Positions 25,330-34,823 are shown, numbered from the stretch's first letter. The stretch is 64,000 nt of DNA from Paracoccaceae bacterium (GCA_002708925.1 PAPN01000006.1:58648-122647); one strand, 5' to 3'. Program-made: numbers and translations. The notes: a model not told the origin generated them from the letters alone.

Positions 25330-26051
25330 TCCAGCCAATGCAGCACCTGCTCCAGCCCTGTCAGAACCGTGCCAGCCGGCGCAACCGGACGATCCACCAG
25401 GATCACCGGCAAGCCCAATTCGCGAGCGGCCACCAGCTTTGCCATGGCCCCGTCCCCGCCCGCATTCTTGGCCACGATCAGCTGGATCCGGTGGGCGCGC
25501 ATCAGCGCAATATCGCCGGGCACATCGAACGGCCCGCGTGCAATTTCCGCCTGCCAGTGCCGCAAGGGCACGTCCTGCGGCGCATCCACCAGCCGCAGCA
25601 GATACCGATGCTGAGACCGCGCAGAGAACAGCGCCAGCGCCTGTTTTCCGATCGCCAGAAACACCCGCGCGGGGGCCTCGGGCAGGGCTGCAACGGCGGC
25701 CTGCATATCGGAAACATGATGCCAGATGTCACCAGCGCCAGCCTGCCAGGGCGGGCGTTGATACGTCACCAGATCCACCCCCAGCGCCGCGCAGGCGGCC
25801 TGTGCGTTCCGGCTCATCCCAGAGGCAAAAGGATGTGTTGCATCAATCACTTGCCGCACGTTTTCAGCCTGCAAGAAAGCCTGCAACCCCGCGCATCCTC
25901 CGAAGCCGCCAACCCGTGTGGGCAAGGGCTGCGCGACGGGTCTGGCCGTCCGTCCGGCATAGGAAAACACCGCGTCCGCCCCGCGCTGTGCCAAGGCGCG
26001 CGCCAGCTCCGAGGCCTCGCTGGTGCCGCCAAGCAGAAGGATGCGCGCCAT
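25305..26051 (-). CDS. cobK: Precorrin-6A reductase, inverted within the cob operon
   Basis: CobK reduces the macrocycle of precorrin-6A with NADPH. The 248-residue protein has the N-terminal Rossmann-like motif ILLLGGTSEASELA, VIDATHPFASGMSRNA, and the C-terminal KNAGGDGAMAKLVAARELGLPVILVDRP, all diagnostic. It is the only gene of the locus on the minus strand. It overlaps cobJ tail-to-tail by 25 bases, and its ATG (complement of 26049-26051) shares two bases with the cobL ATG at 26050. Its promoter must therefore lie within cobL. Confidence 0.95.
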   Translation of the reverse strand: MARILLLGGTSEASELARALAQRGADAVFSYAGRTARPVAQPLPTRVGGFGGCAGLQAFLQAENVRQVIDATHPFASGMSRNAQAACAALGVDLVTYQRPPWQAGAGDIWHHVSDMQAAVAALPEAPARVFLAIGKQALALFSARSQHRYLLRLVDAPQDVPLRHWQAEIARGPFDVPGDIALMRAHRIQLIVAKNAGGDGAMAKLVAARELGLPVILVDRPVAPAGTVLTGLEQVLHWLDHPERLGV

Positions 26052-27252
26052 GTGTGAAAACCTCTCTGATCCTGCGTGGCTGACCCTGATCGGGCTGGGC
26101 GAAGATGGACTGGCCGGGCTGCATGATGCAAGCCGAAAGGCATTGCATGACGCCCAGCTGATTTTCGGAGGCCCGCGTCACCTGACCCTGGTGAACGCAG
26201 GCCCGCGCGGGCGGGCCTGGCCCGTGCCGTTTTCCATTGAGCCGGTGCTACGGGCGCGCGGCAAACGCGTGGTGGTGCTGGCCTCGGGCGATCCGTTCTG
26301 GCACGGTGCCGGAGGCAGCCTGACCCAGCACCTGACGCCCGCCGAATGGCAGTGCTTTCCCGCGCTTTCCTGCGTTGCCCTGGCCGCTGCGCATCTGGGG
26401 TGGCGGGCTCAGGATGTCCAGGCAGTCGCGCTTCATGCCGCTCCGTTCGAGCACCTGATCGCGCATTTGAACGCGGGGCAGCGCCTGTTCTGCACCCTGC
26501 GCGACGGGCTGGCCCCGCGTGCCCTGGCCCAGTGGCTGACCCAGCAGGGTTTTGGTGCCAGCCGCATGACGCTGCTTGCCGCACTGGGGGGGCCACGAGA
26601 GCAGATCCACACCAGCCGGGCCGATCGGTTCGACCTGCCCCAGACCCCCGCCCCGGTCATGGTGGCCTTGCAGATTGAGGGCCGGGCCGGCCTGCCCCAA
26701 AGCCCCGGCCGCGACGCCGATCTGTTCGCGCATGACGGCCAGATCACCAAAGGCCCGATGCGCGCCCTGACCCTGGCCGCGCTGGCCCCCCGCGCGGGGC
26801 AGCATCTGTGGGACATTGGCGCGGGCTCGGGCTCGGTTTCGGTGGAATGGGCGCTGGCGGCGACGGGGGCCAGTTCCTCGGCAGTCGAGCCCCGCGCAGA
26901 TCGCATTCAGAACATCACCGAAAATGCCCGCCGCTTTGGCCTGCTGGACCGGATCACTCCGCATCTGGGCGCGGCCCCCCAGATATTCCCGCAACTCCCG
27001 CCGCCCGATGCAGTGTTTCTGGGCGGAGGCGGGTCCGAATCCCTGTTCCGCGCGCTGTGGGACATCCTGCCGCCGGGCACCCGCGTGGTTGCCAATGCCG
27101 TCACGCTGCAAAGCCAGGCCCTGCTGACCCGGTGGCAGGACGCACAGGGCGGCTCGCTGATGAAAATCGACCTGGCCATGGCGCAGCCTCTGGGGCGGGG
27201 CCAGGGGTGGCAGGCCGCGCGCAGCCAGCTGCAATGGAGCGTTCTGCGATGA
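26050..27252 (+). CDS. cobL: Precorrin-6Y C5,15-methyltransferase (decarboxylating)
   Basis: CobL is the bifunctional enzyme that methylates C-5 and C-15 and decarboxylates the acetate side chain. The 400-residue protein has the CbiE-type tetrapyrrole methylase domain in the N-terminal half ([27 protein letters not shown]) and the CbiT-type methyltransferase domain in the C-terminal half ([17 protein letters not shown] near residue 252). The ATG at 26050 fits the family N-terminus; in-frame starts at 26023 or 26041 lie inside cobK. It overlaps cobE by four bases. Confidence 0.93.
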   Translation: MCENLSDPAWLTLIGLGEDGLAGLHDASRKALHDAQLIFGGPRHLTLVNAGPRGRAWPVPFSIEPVLRARGKRVVVLASGDPFWHGAGGSLTQHLTPAEWQCFPALSCVALAAAHLGWRAQDVQAVALHAAPFEHLIAHLNAGQRLFCTLRDGLAPRALAQWLTQQGFGASRMTLLAALGGPREQIHTSRADRFDLPQTPAPVMVALQIEGRAGLPQSPGRDADLFAHDGQITKGPMRALTLAALAPRAGQHLWDIGAGSGSVSVEWALAATGASSSAVEPRADRIQNITENARRFGLLDRITPHLGAAPQIFPQLPPPDAVFLGGGGSESLFRALWDILPPGTRVVANAVTLQSQALLTRWQDAQGGSLMKIDLAMAQPLGRGQGWQAARSQLQWSVLR

Positions 27253-27620
27253 TTGTTGCCGGAATTGGAATGCGCAGCACGGCGCAGCAGGCACAGGTGC
27301 ACGCCGCGCTGAAAATGTCCACGCACCCGATTGCCGCGCTGGCCTGTCTGGAGCAGCGGGCCGCGCCGCTAAGGCCACTGGCGCAACAGATGGGCCTGCC
27401 GCTTTTCACGCTCAGCGAACAGCAGATCGCGGGCGTTCCGACCCACACACAATCCCCCCGTATCCTGGCGCGTTTCGCAACCGGATCGGTGGCCGAGGCC
27501 ACGGCGCTGGCCGCGCTGTCCCCTCAGACCGGACAACAGACCACACGGCTGATCGCTCCGCGCTGGGTATCCGCTTGCGGCCACATCACCATCGCCCTTG
27601 CAGAAGGATCCACCAAATGA
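27249..27620 (+). CDS. cobE: Cobalamin biosynthesis protein CobE (CbiG C-terminal-like)
   Basis: The 123-residue protein corresponds to the C-terminal domain family of CbiG. Key segments are [14 protein letters not shown] at the start, [32 protein letters not shown], and a closing ITIALAEG. In the aerobic pathway CobE is associated with handling of precorrin intermediates, and its exact reaction is not settled. It has four-base overlaps with cobL and with cobM, so translation is coupled. Confidence 0.9.
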   Translation: MIVAGIGMRSTAQQAQVHAALKMSTHPIAALACLEQRAAPLRPLAQQMGLPLFTLSEQQIAGVPTHTQSPRILARFATGSVAEATALAALSPQTGQQTTRLIAPRWVSACGHITIALAEGSTK

Positions 27621-28402
27621 CCGTCCACTTTATCGGAGCCGGCCCCGGCGCGCCCGATCTGATCACCCTGCGCGGGCGCGACCTGATCGCGGCCTGCCCT
27701 GTGTGTCTCTATGCGGGTTCGCTGGTGCCCGAGGCGCTGTTACAGCATTGTCCGCCCGGTGCCCGGATCGTGAACACCGCGCCGCTGTCGCTAGATCAGA
27801 TCATCGCGGAAATTCAGACCGCTCATCGGGCCGGACAGGATATCGCCCGTCTGCATTCGGGGGATCTGTCGGTCTGGTCCGCCATGGGCGAGCAATTGCG
27901 CCGCTTGCGCGCCCTGGACATTCCCTATCGGATCACCCCCGGCGTGCCTGCCTTTGCGGCCTCGGCGGCGGCGCTTGGGGCTGAGCTGACCCTGCCCGGC
28001 GTGGCGCAATCGCTGGTGCTGACGCGGACCTCGGGGCGGGCCTCGGCCATGCCCGAGGCCGAAACGCTGGAGAATTTCGCCGCCACCCAGGCCACGCTGG
28101 CGATTCACCTGTCCGTGCATGTGCTTGAGGATGTCGTGGCGCGGCTGACCCCCGCCTATGGGCCCGAGTGCCCGGTGGCCATTGTCTGGCGCGCCAGCTG
28201 GCCCGATCAGCGCCTGCTGCGCGCCACGCTGGCAACGGTGCTCGACGCCACGCAGGGGGAACGCGGCCGCACCGCGCTGATTCTGGTGGGGCCTGCCCTG
28301 GGGGCGCAGGATTTCGACGAAAGCTGCCTTTATGCCGGGGATTATGACCGCCGGTTCCGCCCCGTGGGCACGCACCCGCGCTTTCCGGAGGGCACGCAAT
28401 GA
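27617..28402 (+). CDS. cobM: Precorrin-4 C11-methyltransferase
   Basis: CobM methylates C-11 of precorrin-4. The 261-residue protein begins [20 protein letters not shown] and contains [28 protein letters not shown] and the [20 protein letters not shown] region expected of CobM/CbiF. It overlaps the cobE stop and the cobB start by four bases each. Confidence 0.96.
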   Translation: MTVHFIGAGPGAPDLITLRGRDLIAACPVCLYAGSLVPEALLQHCPPGARIVNTAPLSLDQIIAEIQTAHRAGQDIARLHSGDLSVWSAMGEQLRRLRALDIPYRITPGVPAFAASAAALGAELTLPGVAQSLVLTRTSGRASAMPEAETLENFAATQATLAIHLSVHVLEDVVARLTPAYGPECPVAIVWRASWPDQRLLRATLATVLDATQGERGRTALILVGPALGAQDFDESCLYAGDYDRRFRPVGTHPRFPEGTQ

Positions 28403-29745
28403 GCCTGCCCTCTGGTCTGATGATCTCGGCGCCCTCTTCGGGGACCGGGAAAACCACGCTGATGCTGGGGCTGCTGAATGCGCTCAGCCGCCAGGGGCTG
28501 ACGGTGCAGCCCTTCAAAAGCGGCCCCGACTATATCGACCCCGGCTTTCACCGGGTGGCGGCGGGGCGGCCCTCGTTCAACCTGGACAGCTGGGCCATGA
28601 CGCCCGGCGATCTGAGCCAATGGCTGCAACAGGCGCAGGGGGCGGATCTGGCGCTGGCCGAAGGGTCGATGGGCCTGTTCGATGGCGTCGCCCGCCCCGG
28701 CGAGACCGGCAATGGTGCCAGCGCCGATATCGCCGCCCGGACCGGATGGCCGGTGGTGCTGATGCTGGATGTCTCTGGTCAGGCGCAATCGGCGGCCGCC
28801 ACGGCGCTGGGGTTCCGCCAGATGCGGCCCGATGTCCGGCTGGCGGGCGTCGTGCTGAACAAGGTGGCCAGCCCCCGCCATGAACATCTGCTGCGTCTGG
28901 GCATGGAACAGGCAGGCATCCCGGTTCTGGGCGCGCTGCCCCGGCGCGGCGCGGTCGAGCTGCCCGAGCGGCACCTGGGATTGGTTCAGGCCGAAGAGCA
29001 GCCCCAACTGAAGGCTCTGTTGCAGGCCGCCGGGGATTTCATCGCCCAACACATCGACATTCCGGCCCTGCTGGCGGCGGCTGGCGGCACGCAGGCCAAC
29101 GCGGCCCCGCTACATCTGCCGCCGCCTCCGGGGCAGCGGATTGCGCTGGCGCGCGATGCGGCGTTTTCCTTTGTATATCCGCATCTTCTGCACAGCTGGC
29201 GCCGGGCCGGAGCCGAAATTCTGTTCTTCTCGCCTCTGGCCGATCAGGCCCCGGACCCAAGCGCCGATACCTGCTGGCTGCCCGGAGGCTATCCGGAATT
29301 GCACGCCGGGGCGCTGGCGGCGGCCGAGCAATTCCACACCGGGCTGCGCCGCTTTGCTGAAACCCGCCCGGTCCATGGCGAATGCGGCGGCTACATGGCC
29401 ATGGGCGCCGGGCTGGTCGACAAGGAAGGCACCCGGCACCGGATGGCCGGGCTTTTAGGGCTAGAGACCAGCTATGCCAGGCGCAAAATGCATCTGGGAT
29501 ACCGCCTGGCCCGGCTGAAGTCCGCGATGCCCGGCCTGCCTGCGGGCACGGCGCTGCGCGGGCATGAATTCCACTATTCCACAATCCTGGCCCAGCCGGA
29601 TGATCCCCTGGCCCATGTCGAGGATGCCAATGGCGCCGAGGTGCCGGAAACCGGATCGCGCCGAGGCCATGCCAGCGGAACCTTTTTTCACCTGATCTCG
29701 GGGGCGTCCAGCCCCATCCAGAAAGGAGGCCAACCCCACAGATAA
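28399..29745 (+). CDS. cobB: Hydrogenobyrinate a,c-diamide synthase
   Basis: CobB amidates the a and c carboxylates using ATP and glutamine. The 448-residue protein has the P-loop [12 protein letters not shown] at about 13-24, the [13 protein letters not shown] segment, and the C-terminal glutamine amidotransferase domain with nucleophile Cys329 in [11 protein letters not shown]. It is the last gene of the transcription unit that starts at riboswitch 1, and riboswitch 2 follows at once. Confidence 0.95.
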   Translation: MSLPSGLMISAPSSGTGKTTLMLGLLNALSRQGLTVQPFKSGPDYIDPGFHRVAAGRPSFNLDSWAMTPGDLSQWLQQAQGADLALAEGSMGLFDGVARPGETGNGASADIAARTGWPVVLMLDVSGQAQSAAATALGFRQMRPDVRLAGVVLNKVASPRHEHLLRLGMEQAGIPVLGALPRRGAVELPERHLGLVQAEEQPQLKALLQAAGDFIAQHIDIPALLAAAGGTQANAAPLHLPPPPGQRIALARDAAFSFVYPHLLHSWRRAGAEILFFSPLADQAPDPSADTCWLPGGYPELHAGALAAAEQFHTGLRRFAETRPVHGECGGYMAMGAGLVDKEGTRHRMAGLLGLETSYARRKMHLGYRLARLKSAMPGLPAGTALRGHEFHYSTILAQPDDPLAHVEDANGAEVPETGSRRGHASGTFFHLISGASSPIQKGGQPHR

Positions 29746-29759
29746 CTCGGCCCGGCGGC

Positions 29760-29914
29760 TCCTATCGGTGCTTGCACCTGGGATGAAAAGGGAACGCGGT
29801 GCAAATCCGTGACTGCCCCCGCAACTGTAAGCGACGAGCAAACCGCACTGCCACTGAAGACCTCGGGAAGGCGCGGCCAGCGATGATCCGCAAAGTCAGG
29901 AGACCTGCCGCCAC
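29760..29914 (+). ncRNA. Cobalamin riboswitch 2
   Basis: A compact, canonical cobalamin riboswitch: a 5' arm TATCGGTGC near 29763, GGGAACGCGGTGCAAATCCGT (29790-29810), the B12 box GACTGCCCCCGCAACTGTA (29811-29829), GAAGACCTCGGGAAGGC, and the closing AAGTCAGGAGACCTGCC (29893-29909). It lies 70 bases upstream of the CbiM-type transporter gene and should repress it when cobalamin is high. Confidence 0.96.
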
Positions 29915-29982
29915 ACGACATCCTGGCCCGTTTCGGGCCGTATCACACAATCGCCGTCGGGGAAGACGGCAAGGAGACTAAA

Positions 29983-30660
29983 ATGCATATCGAACCTGGA
30001 ATCGTAACCGGCGCGAAAATCGTGCTGTCTTATGCCACGGCCGCTGGCGCCGGCGCGCTGGTGCTTAGATCGGCCTATGATCTGATCCGCGCCAGCGGGG
30101 TGCTGGCCTTTGCCGGACGCGCGCTGATCGCCACCGTCCTGACCTTTGTGTTCTTCGAGATCCTGCCGCATTTCCCGGTCGGCGTCAGCGAGGTGCATTT
30201 CATCCTCGGCTCGACCCTGTTTTTGCTACTGGGTGCCGCGCCGGCGGCCGTTGGTCTGGCGCTGGGGCTGCTGATTCAGGGCCTTGTGTTCGCGCCCTTC
30301 GATCTGCCGCAATATTTCATCAACGTGACCACCCTGCTGGTGCCTCTGTGGCTGGTCAAAGAGCTGGCCCAACGCATCATCGCCCCCGGCACGGCCTATG
30401 TGGATCTGAAATACACGCAGGCGCTGGCGCTTTCGACGGCCTATCAGGGCGGCGTGGTGGCCTGGGTCGCGTTCTGGGCCTTTTACGGACAGGGGGTCGG
30501 CGCGGAAACCCTGGCCTCGGTCCTTGCCTTTGGCGGTGCCTACATGCTGGTCGTGATCATCGAGCCCCTGGCGGACCTGGCCGTTCTGGCGGCGGCCAAA
30601 TCGGCACGGGATCTGACCCGCACGCCACTGTTCAACGCCCGCCTGCACAGCGGCAGCTAA
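29983..30660 (+). CDS. cbiM: CbiM-family cobalt transport membrane protein
   Basis: This 225-residue hydrophobic protein has about six to seven membrane helices and the substrate-specificity features of CbiM/NikM. The N-terminus is MHI, in which His2 is a metal ligand in the family, and a second His (His72, in GVSEVHFILG) sits at the position of the conserved GTSGH motif. It should import Co2+ for corrin synthesis. CbiN, CbiQ and CbiO genes are absent from its surroundings, so either it works alone or the rest is elsewhere. It is directly controlled by riboswitch 2 and has an AAGGAGA ribosome binding site. Confidence 0.82.
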   Translation: MHIEPGIVTGAKIVLSYATAAGAGALVLRSAYDLIRASGVLAFAGRALIATVLTFVFFEILPHFPVGVSEVHFILGSTLFLLLGAAPAAVGLALGLLIQGLVFAPFDLPQYFINVTTLLVPLWLVKELAQRIIAPGTAYVDLKYTQALALSTAYQGGVVAWVAFWAFYGQGVGAETLASVLAFGGAYMLVVIIEPLADLAVLAAAKSARDLTRTPLFNARLHSGS

Positions 30661-30668
30661 CGCTTCCG

Positions 30669-30692
30669 GCGTGGCCCTTCCTGGGGCCACGC
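30669..30692 (+). repeat. Intergenic hairpin between cbiM and cobF
   Basis: GCGTGGCCC and GGGCCACGC form a perfect 9-bp stem with a 6-base loop, just before the cobF ribosome binding region. There is no T-run, so it may modulate message stability or partial read-through rather than act as a full terminator. Confidence 0.6.
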
Positions 30693-30711
30693 ACACCAAG
30701 GATTTCTACCC

Positions 30712-31488
30712 ATGTACACCCTGTCGCTGGTCGGTATCGGCACCGGCAATCCGCAGCATCTGACCTTACAGGCGATCGAGGCGCTCAATGCCTGCGATCT
30801 GATCCTGATCCCGCGCAAAGGCCGGAACAAAGACGATCTGGCTCAGGCCCGGCGGGAAATCTGCCAGCGGGTCTTGCGACCCGGCGGGCCGAAACTGGCC
30901 GAGTTCGATCTGCCGCGCCGCGACGACAGCACCCCCGATTATCACCAGGGTGTCGCGCAGTGGCACGATGCCATCGCGGAAACCTGGCGGTCTGAAATCC
31001 GTGCCCATCTGCCCGATGGCGGGCGCGTGGGGTTTCTGGTCTGGGGCGATCCGTCGTTATATGACAGCACGCTGCGCATCGCCGCACGGCTGGAAAACCA
31101 CCTGCCGCTCAGGGTAAGCGTCATTCCCGGCATCACCTCGGTGCAGGCGCTGACGGCGGGACATGCCATCGCGCTGAACCGGATCGGAGCGCCCATCACC
31201 ATCACCACCGGCCGCCAATTACGCGATCACGGCTGGCCGGACGGGGCCGACACCGTTGTCGTCATGCTGGACGGGTCTTGTGCCTTCCAAAGCCTGAGCG
31301 GCAGCGCCTATCACATCTGGTGGTCGGCCTATGCCGGAATGACACAGGAAATCCGCCTGTCCGGACAGCTGGCACAGGTCTCGGACCGGATTCGGCAGAC
31401 GCGCGCGCAGGCGCGGGCACGGAACGGGTGGATCATGGATATCTACCTGTTGCGCAAACTGGACTGCCCCTCTGCCATGCCCAGATAG
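30712..31488 (+). CDS. cobF: Precorrin-6A synthase (deacetylating)
   Basis: CobF methylates C-1 and releases the two-carbon unit, a step specific to the aerobic pathway. The 258-residue protein begins MYTLSLVGIGTGNPQHLTLQA and has ILIPRKGRNKDDL, VWGDPSLYDSTLRI and PGITSVQALTAGHAIALN. It probably shares the riboswitch 2 transcript with cbiM. Its 3' end overlaps the convergent TetR gene by 46 bases. Confidence 0.96.
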   Translation: MYTLSLVGIGTGNPQHLTLQAIEALNACDLILIPRKGRNKDDLAQARREICQRVLRPGGPKLAEFDLPRRDDSTPDYHQGVAQWHDAIAETWRSEIRAHLPDGGRVGFLVWGDPSLYDSTLRIAARLENHLPLRVSVIPGITSVQALTAGHAIALNRIGAPITITTGRQLRDHGWPDGADTVVVMLDGSCAFQSLSGSAYHIWWSAYAGMTQEIRLSGQLAQVSDRIRQTRAQARARNGWIMDIYLLRKLDCPSAMPR

Positions 31489-32075
31489 CCCTGCGCCGCC
31501 CGCAAAATCCGTGTCTCAAGCGTGCTGACCTCGGTCGGTCCGAACACCCCGGTTGCATCCGTCATACCATAAGTCAGCGCAGACAGATCCCGCGCGGCCT
31601 CGGCCGGGCGGGGAACGGCATGGTTGGCCAGCGCCTGGCTGACAACCTGAAGGATCGCCCGCTTGAGCGCCCGCGTTTCCTCTTCCATGGGCAGGGTCGC
31701 CTCAGCATAGCTGAGCGAGCGGACCAGAGCAGGCCGCTGCTGCCAATGCGCGGTTCCCGCGCGGATCAGCGCGCGCAGCACGCAGGTTAAATCCTGCCCT
31801 TCGGATTGGGCAGAGGCAGTCTGGAGCGCGCCAAGCAAAGTCTTGCGTTTCTGCCGGATCAGCGCCGCCAAAAGAGCCTCGCGCGCGGGGAAATACTGAT
31901 ACAGGCTGCCGATACTGACCCCGGCCCGCTGCGCCACCGCATTTGTGGTGAATCCCTGAAGCCCCTGCTCTTCCAGAATATGAGCCCCCGCCTGCAAAAT
32001 CGCGCTGACCGTCGCGCGGGCACGGGCCTGACGCGGTTTTTTTCTGGGGTTTAGGAAGGTTTCCGCCGACGCCAT
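31443..32075 (-). CDS. TetR-family transcriptional regulator
   Basis: The 210-residue protein has the TetR helix-turn-helix (AVAQRAGVSIGSLYQYFPAREALLAAL, about residues 45-72) after an Arg-rich start, and a C-terminal ligand domain of unspecified type. It is divergent from the PmtA-like methyltransferase; a TGAGC-N4-GCTCA palindrome lies in the short shared region. It probably represses itself and the methyltransferase. Its 3' end runs into cobF on the other strand. Confidence 0.9.
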   Translation of the reverse strand: MASAETFLNPRKKPRQARARATVSAILQAGAHILEEQGLQGFTTNAVAQRAGVSIGSLYQYFPAREALLAALIRQKRKTLLGALQTASAQSEGQDLTCVLRALIRAGTAHWQQRPALVRSLSYAEATLPMEEETRALKRAILQVVSQALANHAVPRPAEAARDLSALTYGMTDATGVFGPTEVSTLETRILRAAQGYLGMAEGQSSLRNR

Positions 32076-32094
32076 GAAATACGAGTTTCCGATA

Positions 32095-32108
32095 TGAGCC
32101 TTTGCTCA
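32095..32108. promoter_or_regulatory. Candidate TetR operator
   Basis: TGAGC-CTTT-GCTCA is a perfect inverted repeat lying 20 bases upstream of the TetR start codon and 40 bases upstream of the divergent methyltransferase. The assignment rests on position and symmetry only. Confidence 0.4.
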
Positions 32109-32147
32109 CATTATTGTGGTATCCAAGACAGATGCAAGGGTAGCGCG

Positions 32148-32741
32148 ATGACCGACACTGTTCTGTTCCTCAAGGCCTGGATCGGCGCGCCGTTGCGCGT
32201 GGCCTCGGTGGTCCCTTCGGGGCCCCGGCTGGCGCATCTGATCACCGCCCGCATCGGCCCCGACACCGGGCCCGTGCTGGAACTGGGGCCGGGAACGGGC
32301 GTTTTCACCCGCGCCCTGCTGAAAGCGGGGGTGGCCGAACGGAACCTGACCCTGATCGAGGCCGAGGATAGCTTTGCCGATCTGCTAAGCCTCAGGTTTC
32401 CGCAGGCCCGGCTTTATCGGATGGATGCAGGCGGCCTGCGGCACCTGCCCCCCGCCAGCCGCCAGCATGGAGCGGCCATCAGTGGCCTGCCGCTGCTGTC
32501 CATGCCCCAAAGCCAGGTGCTGCGGGTGCTGGCCGGCGTTTTCGCCCAACTGCGGCCCGGCGCGGCGCTGTGGCAATTCACCTATGGCCCGCGCTGCCCG
32601 GTGCCTGCGCGCATCCGGACGGGGCTGGGCCTGCGCACCCAAAGAGCCGGCCACACCTTGCGCAATTTTCCCCCGGCCACGGTCTGGCAGATCACCCAAG
32701 AGCCGCCCCATATCGGGCGCCCCAGGCCTCGTAACGGCTGA
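32148..32741 (+). CDS. PmtA-like phospholipid N-methyltransferase family protein
   Basis: The 197-residue protein has the S-adenosylmethionine-binding motif PVLELGPGTGVFTRALL (42-58) after a short FLKAWIGAPLRVASVVPSGPRLA segment that is typical of the phosphatidylethanolamine N-methyltransferase (PmtA) type found in alphaproteobacteria. It also has a later ISGLPLLSMP motif in place of the usual Asn-Pro-Pro-type segment. The likely substrate is phosphatidylethanolamine at the inner membrane, but other small methyltransferases share the fold. It is divergent from, and probably controlled by, the TetR gene. Confidence 0.75.
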   Translation: MTDTVLFLKAWIGAPLRVASVVPSGPRLAHLITARIGPDTGPVLELGPGTGVFTRALLKAGVAERNLTLIEAEDSFADLLSLRFPQARLYRMDAGGLRHLPPASRQHGAAISGLPLLSMPQSQVLRVLAGVFAQLRPGAALWQFTYGPRCPVPARIRTGLGLRTQRAGHTLRNFPPATVWQITQEPPHIGRPRPRNG

Positions 32742-32853
32742 TTGCCTGGCCTGAACCCATCATTCTTGCGCCTGAAACGGTCAAATCTGTGTGCAGGGCT
32801 GGGCCTGCGGGGCTGCTGTATTAAACTGCGGCCAGACCAGATAAGGAGCCCCA

Positions 32854-33756
32854 ATGATCAGCGATCAGACGCTTTTACGGCTGGAATCCGAAGTCTCGCA
32901 GGCCATGTCTGCGGGGCAGATTGCGCGCAACATCGGCGTGAACGGGTGCCAACAGACCCAGAGCCTGACAGACATGGACATGGCCCAGCCGATTGTGATG
33001 TTCCCGATCAAGGGACGCAAACGGATCGCGGTGGGCCCCCAAATCTACGACGTCCAGGCAGGAGAGCTGCTGGTGCTGCCCCCCAACACGCGCTTTGATC
33101 TGCAAAACATCCCGGCGGTGGGAACGGGCCGTTTTCTGGGGGCCTCATTGGTGTTCGATGCCCCCACGGTTGAGCTGTTTCACAAGATTTATGGCCCCGA
33201 GCTGACCAACTGGCAGATGTCTGCGAAATGGCGCACCGCCGGGTCGGACGCGCTGTTTTCGCTGATTGCGGACTGGCTGGCACATGATCGGAAGTTTGGC
33301 TCGGATCGCGCACAGACCCGGCACCGCCTGGCCGAAATCCTGCTACTGCTGGCCCGGCAGGGGGTGGCTGGAAACCTGCTGGGATCGGGGGCCGAGACAC
33401 TGCGTGATCGGATTCGCAGCCTGTTCGCAGCCGCCCCCGCACAGGACTGGCGGATCGCGGATCTGACCGCGAAACTGGCCATGAGCGAAAGCACCCTGCG
33501 CCGCCAATTGCGCAGCGAAAACACCAGCTTCCGCGCTTTGCTTGAAGATGCGCGGCTAAGCCATGGGGTCGAGCTGGTGATGATGTCGGACATGCCCATC
33601 GGCCAGATTGCCTTTGACTGCGGCTACCAGTCGCAATCGCGCTTTTCCGAGCGGTTTCGCCTGCGGTTCTCGCTCAGCCCGACCGAGCTGCGCGCCACAC
33701 AGACCCAACCCGCCGGCCATGTGGTTCAGATGGACAGCTATCGCCCCGCGCCCTGA
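32854..33756 (+). CDS. AraC-family transcriptional regulator
   Basis: The 300-residue protein has a cupin-like N-terminal domain (a beta-rich region with VGPQIYDVQAGELLVLPPNTRF) and a C-terminal double helix-turn-helix, with WRIADLTAKLAMSESTLRRQL and IGQIAFDCGYQSQSRFSERFR as the two recognition units. It lies 89 bases upstream of a secreted beta-propeller gene on the same strand and may control it. The inducer cannot be inferred. Confidence 0.92.
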   Translation: MISDQTLLRLESEVSQAMSAGQIARNIGVNGCQQTQSLTDMDMAQPIVMFPIKGRKRIAVGPQIYDVQAGELLVLPPNTRFDLQNIPAVGTGRFLGASLVFDAPTVELFHKIYGPELTNWQMSAKWRTAGSDALFSLIADWLAHDRKFGSDRAQTRHRLAEILLLLARQGVAGNLLGSGAETLRDRIRSLFAAAPAQDWRIADLTAKLAMSESTLRRQLRSENTSFRALLEDARLSHGVELVMMSDMPIGQIAFDCGYQSQSRFSERFRLRFSLSPTELRATQTQPAGHVVQMDSYRPAP

Positions 33757-33845
33757 CCGAAACAGGCGCGAGATTGACCGTCCGCGGCGCGCAAACACAG
33801 GCCCGAACGGGCATTTCTTTCCTCACATATCTGGAAAGGAAGCTT

Positions 33846-34808
33846 ATGAAACTCTCGCTGACCCCTTTCGCGCTGATCGGCGCGCTTGTCTCTTTTGTGC
33901 CGGCGGTCGCCCAGTCCGGCACTGCCATCCCCCTGCCCGACCCCGCCTTTGCCCCCGAGGGCATTTCGGCCGATGCCGATGGCAACCTGTATACCGGCAG
34001 CCTGACCCAGGGCCGCCTGATCGCGATCTCGGCCAAAGATCACAGCGTGCGCGATTTCGCCCCCGCCGGTGCAAATGGCATGGTCACGGTTGTGGGCCTG
34101 CACGTGGCGGGGGACACCGTGTTCGCCTGTTCCTCGGATCCGGGGATCAGCGCGCTGACCGGCACCGCCGCCCCCGCTCTGGTGGCCTTTGACCGCGTCA
34201 CCGGCGCGGCCTCGGGGCGGTACGAGCTACCCGCTGGCGGTGCCTTCTGCAATGACATCGCCCAATTGCCGGACGGCACGATCCTGGCCACCGACAGCTT
34301 TGCGCCGCGGATTTATGCGCTTGCACCGGGGGGCGATCAGTTGGAAATCTGGCTGGAGGATGCGCAATTCAGCGGCGAGGGTTTCAACCTGAATGGCATC
34401 GCCTATGACGACGGCGCGGTCTATGCGCTGCGCTATAACACCGGCACGCTGCACCGGATCGCCATCGAGCAGAACGGCCAGTCCGGAGCCGTCAGCCAGG
34501 TGGCCCTGCCGCGAAATATCCATGGCGCGGACGGGCTGACGGCCCTGGGCAACGGCCGGTTTCTGATCGTCGAAGGCGGCGGTTTGTCTGCTGGCGCGAC
34601 AGGCGCCCTGCTGGGTGTCACGCTGAACGGCGACGCTGCCACAATCGACACGATCGCGGCGGATCTGAACGTGCCCACGACGGCCACGGTGATCGGAACG
34701 CAGGCCTATGTGATCGAGGGCCAGCTGGATCACCTGTTCGACCCGTCCGCAGGCCCCGCCGATCCATACCGGATCTTGAAAATCCAGCTGCCCGCCGCCT
34801 ATCGCTAA
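33846..34808 (+). CDS. Secreted SMP-30/gluconolactonase-like beta-propeller protein
   Basis: The ATG at 33846 follows an AAAGGAAG ribosome binding site and opens a signal peptide (MKLSLTPFALIGALVSFVPAVAQS), giving a 320-residue periplasmic protein. The pattern of repeats is that of a six-bladed propeller: APEGISADADGNLYTGSL, GGAFCNDIAQLPDGTILATDS, LNGIAYDDGAVYALRYNTG and GADGLTALGNGRFLIVEG. The asparagine/aspartate metal-site residues expected for SMP-30 lactonases (the Asn of CND and of FNLNG) are plausible. The substrate is unknown. Confidence 0.75.
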   Translation: MKLSLTPFALIGALVSFVPAVAQSGTAIPLPDPAFAPEGISADADGNLYTGSLTQGRLIAISAKDHSVRDFAPAGANGMVTVVGLHVAGDTVFACSSDPGISALTGTAAPALVAFDRVTGAASGRYELPAGGAFCNDIAQLPDGTILATDSFAPRIYALAPGGDQLEIWLEDAQFSGEGFNLNGIAYDDGAVYALRYNTGTLHRIAIEQNGQSGAVSQVALPRNIHGADGLTALGNGRFLIVEGGGLSAGATGALLGVTLNGDAATIDTIAADLNVPTTATVIGTQAYVIEGQLDHLFDPSAGPADPYRILKIQLPAAYR

Positions 34809-34823
34809 GACAGTCTGGATGAC

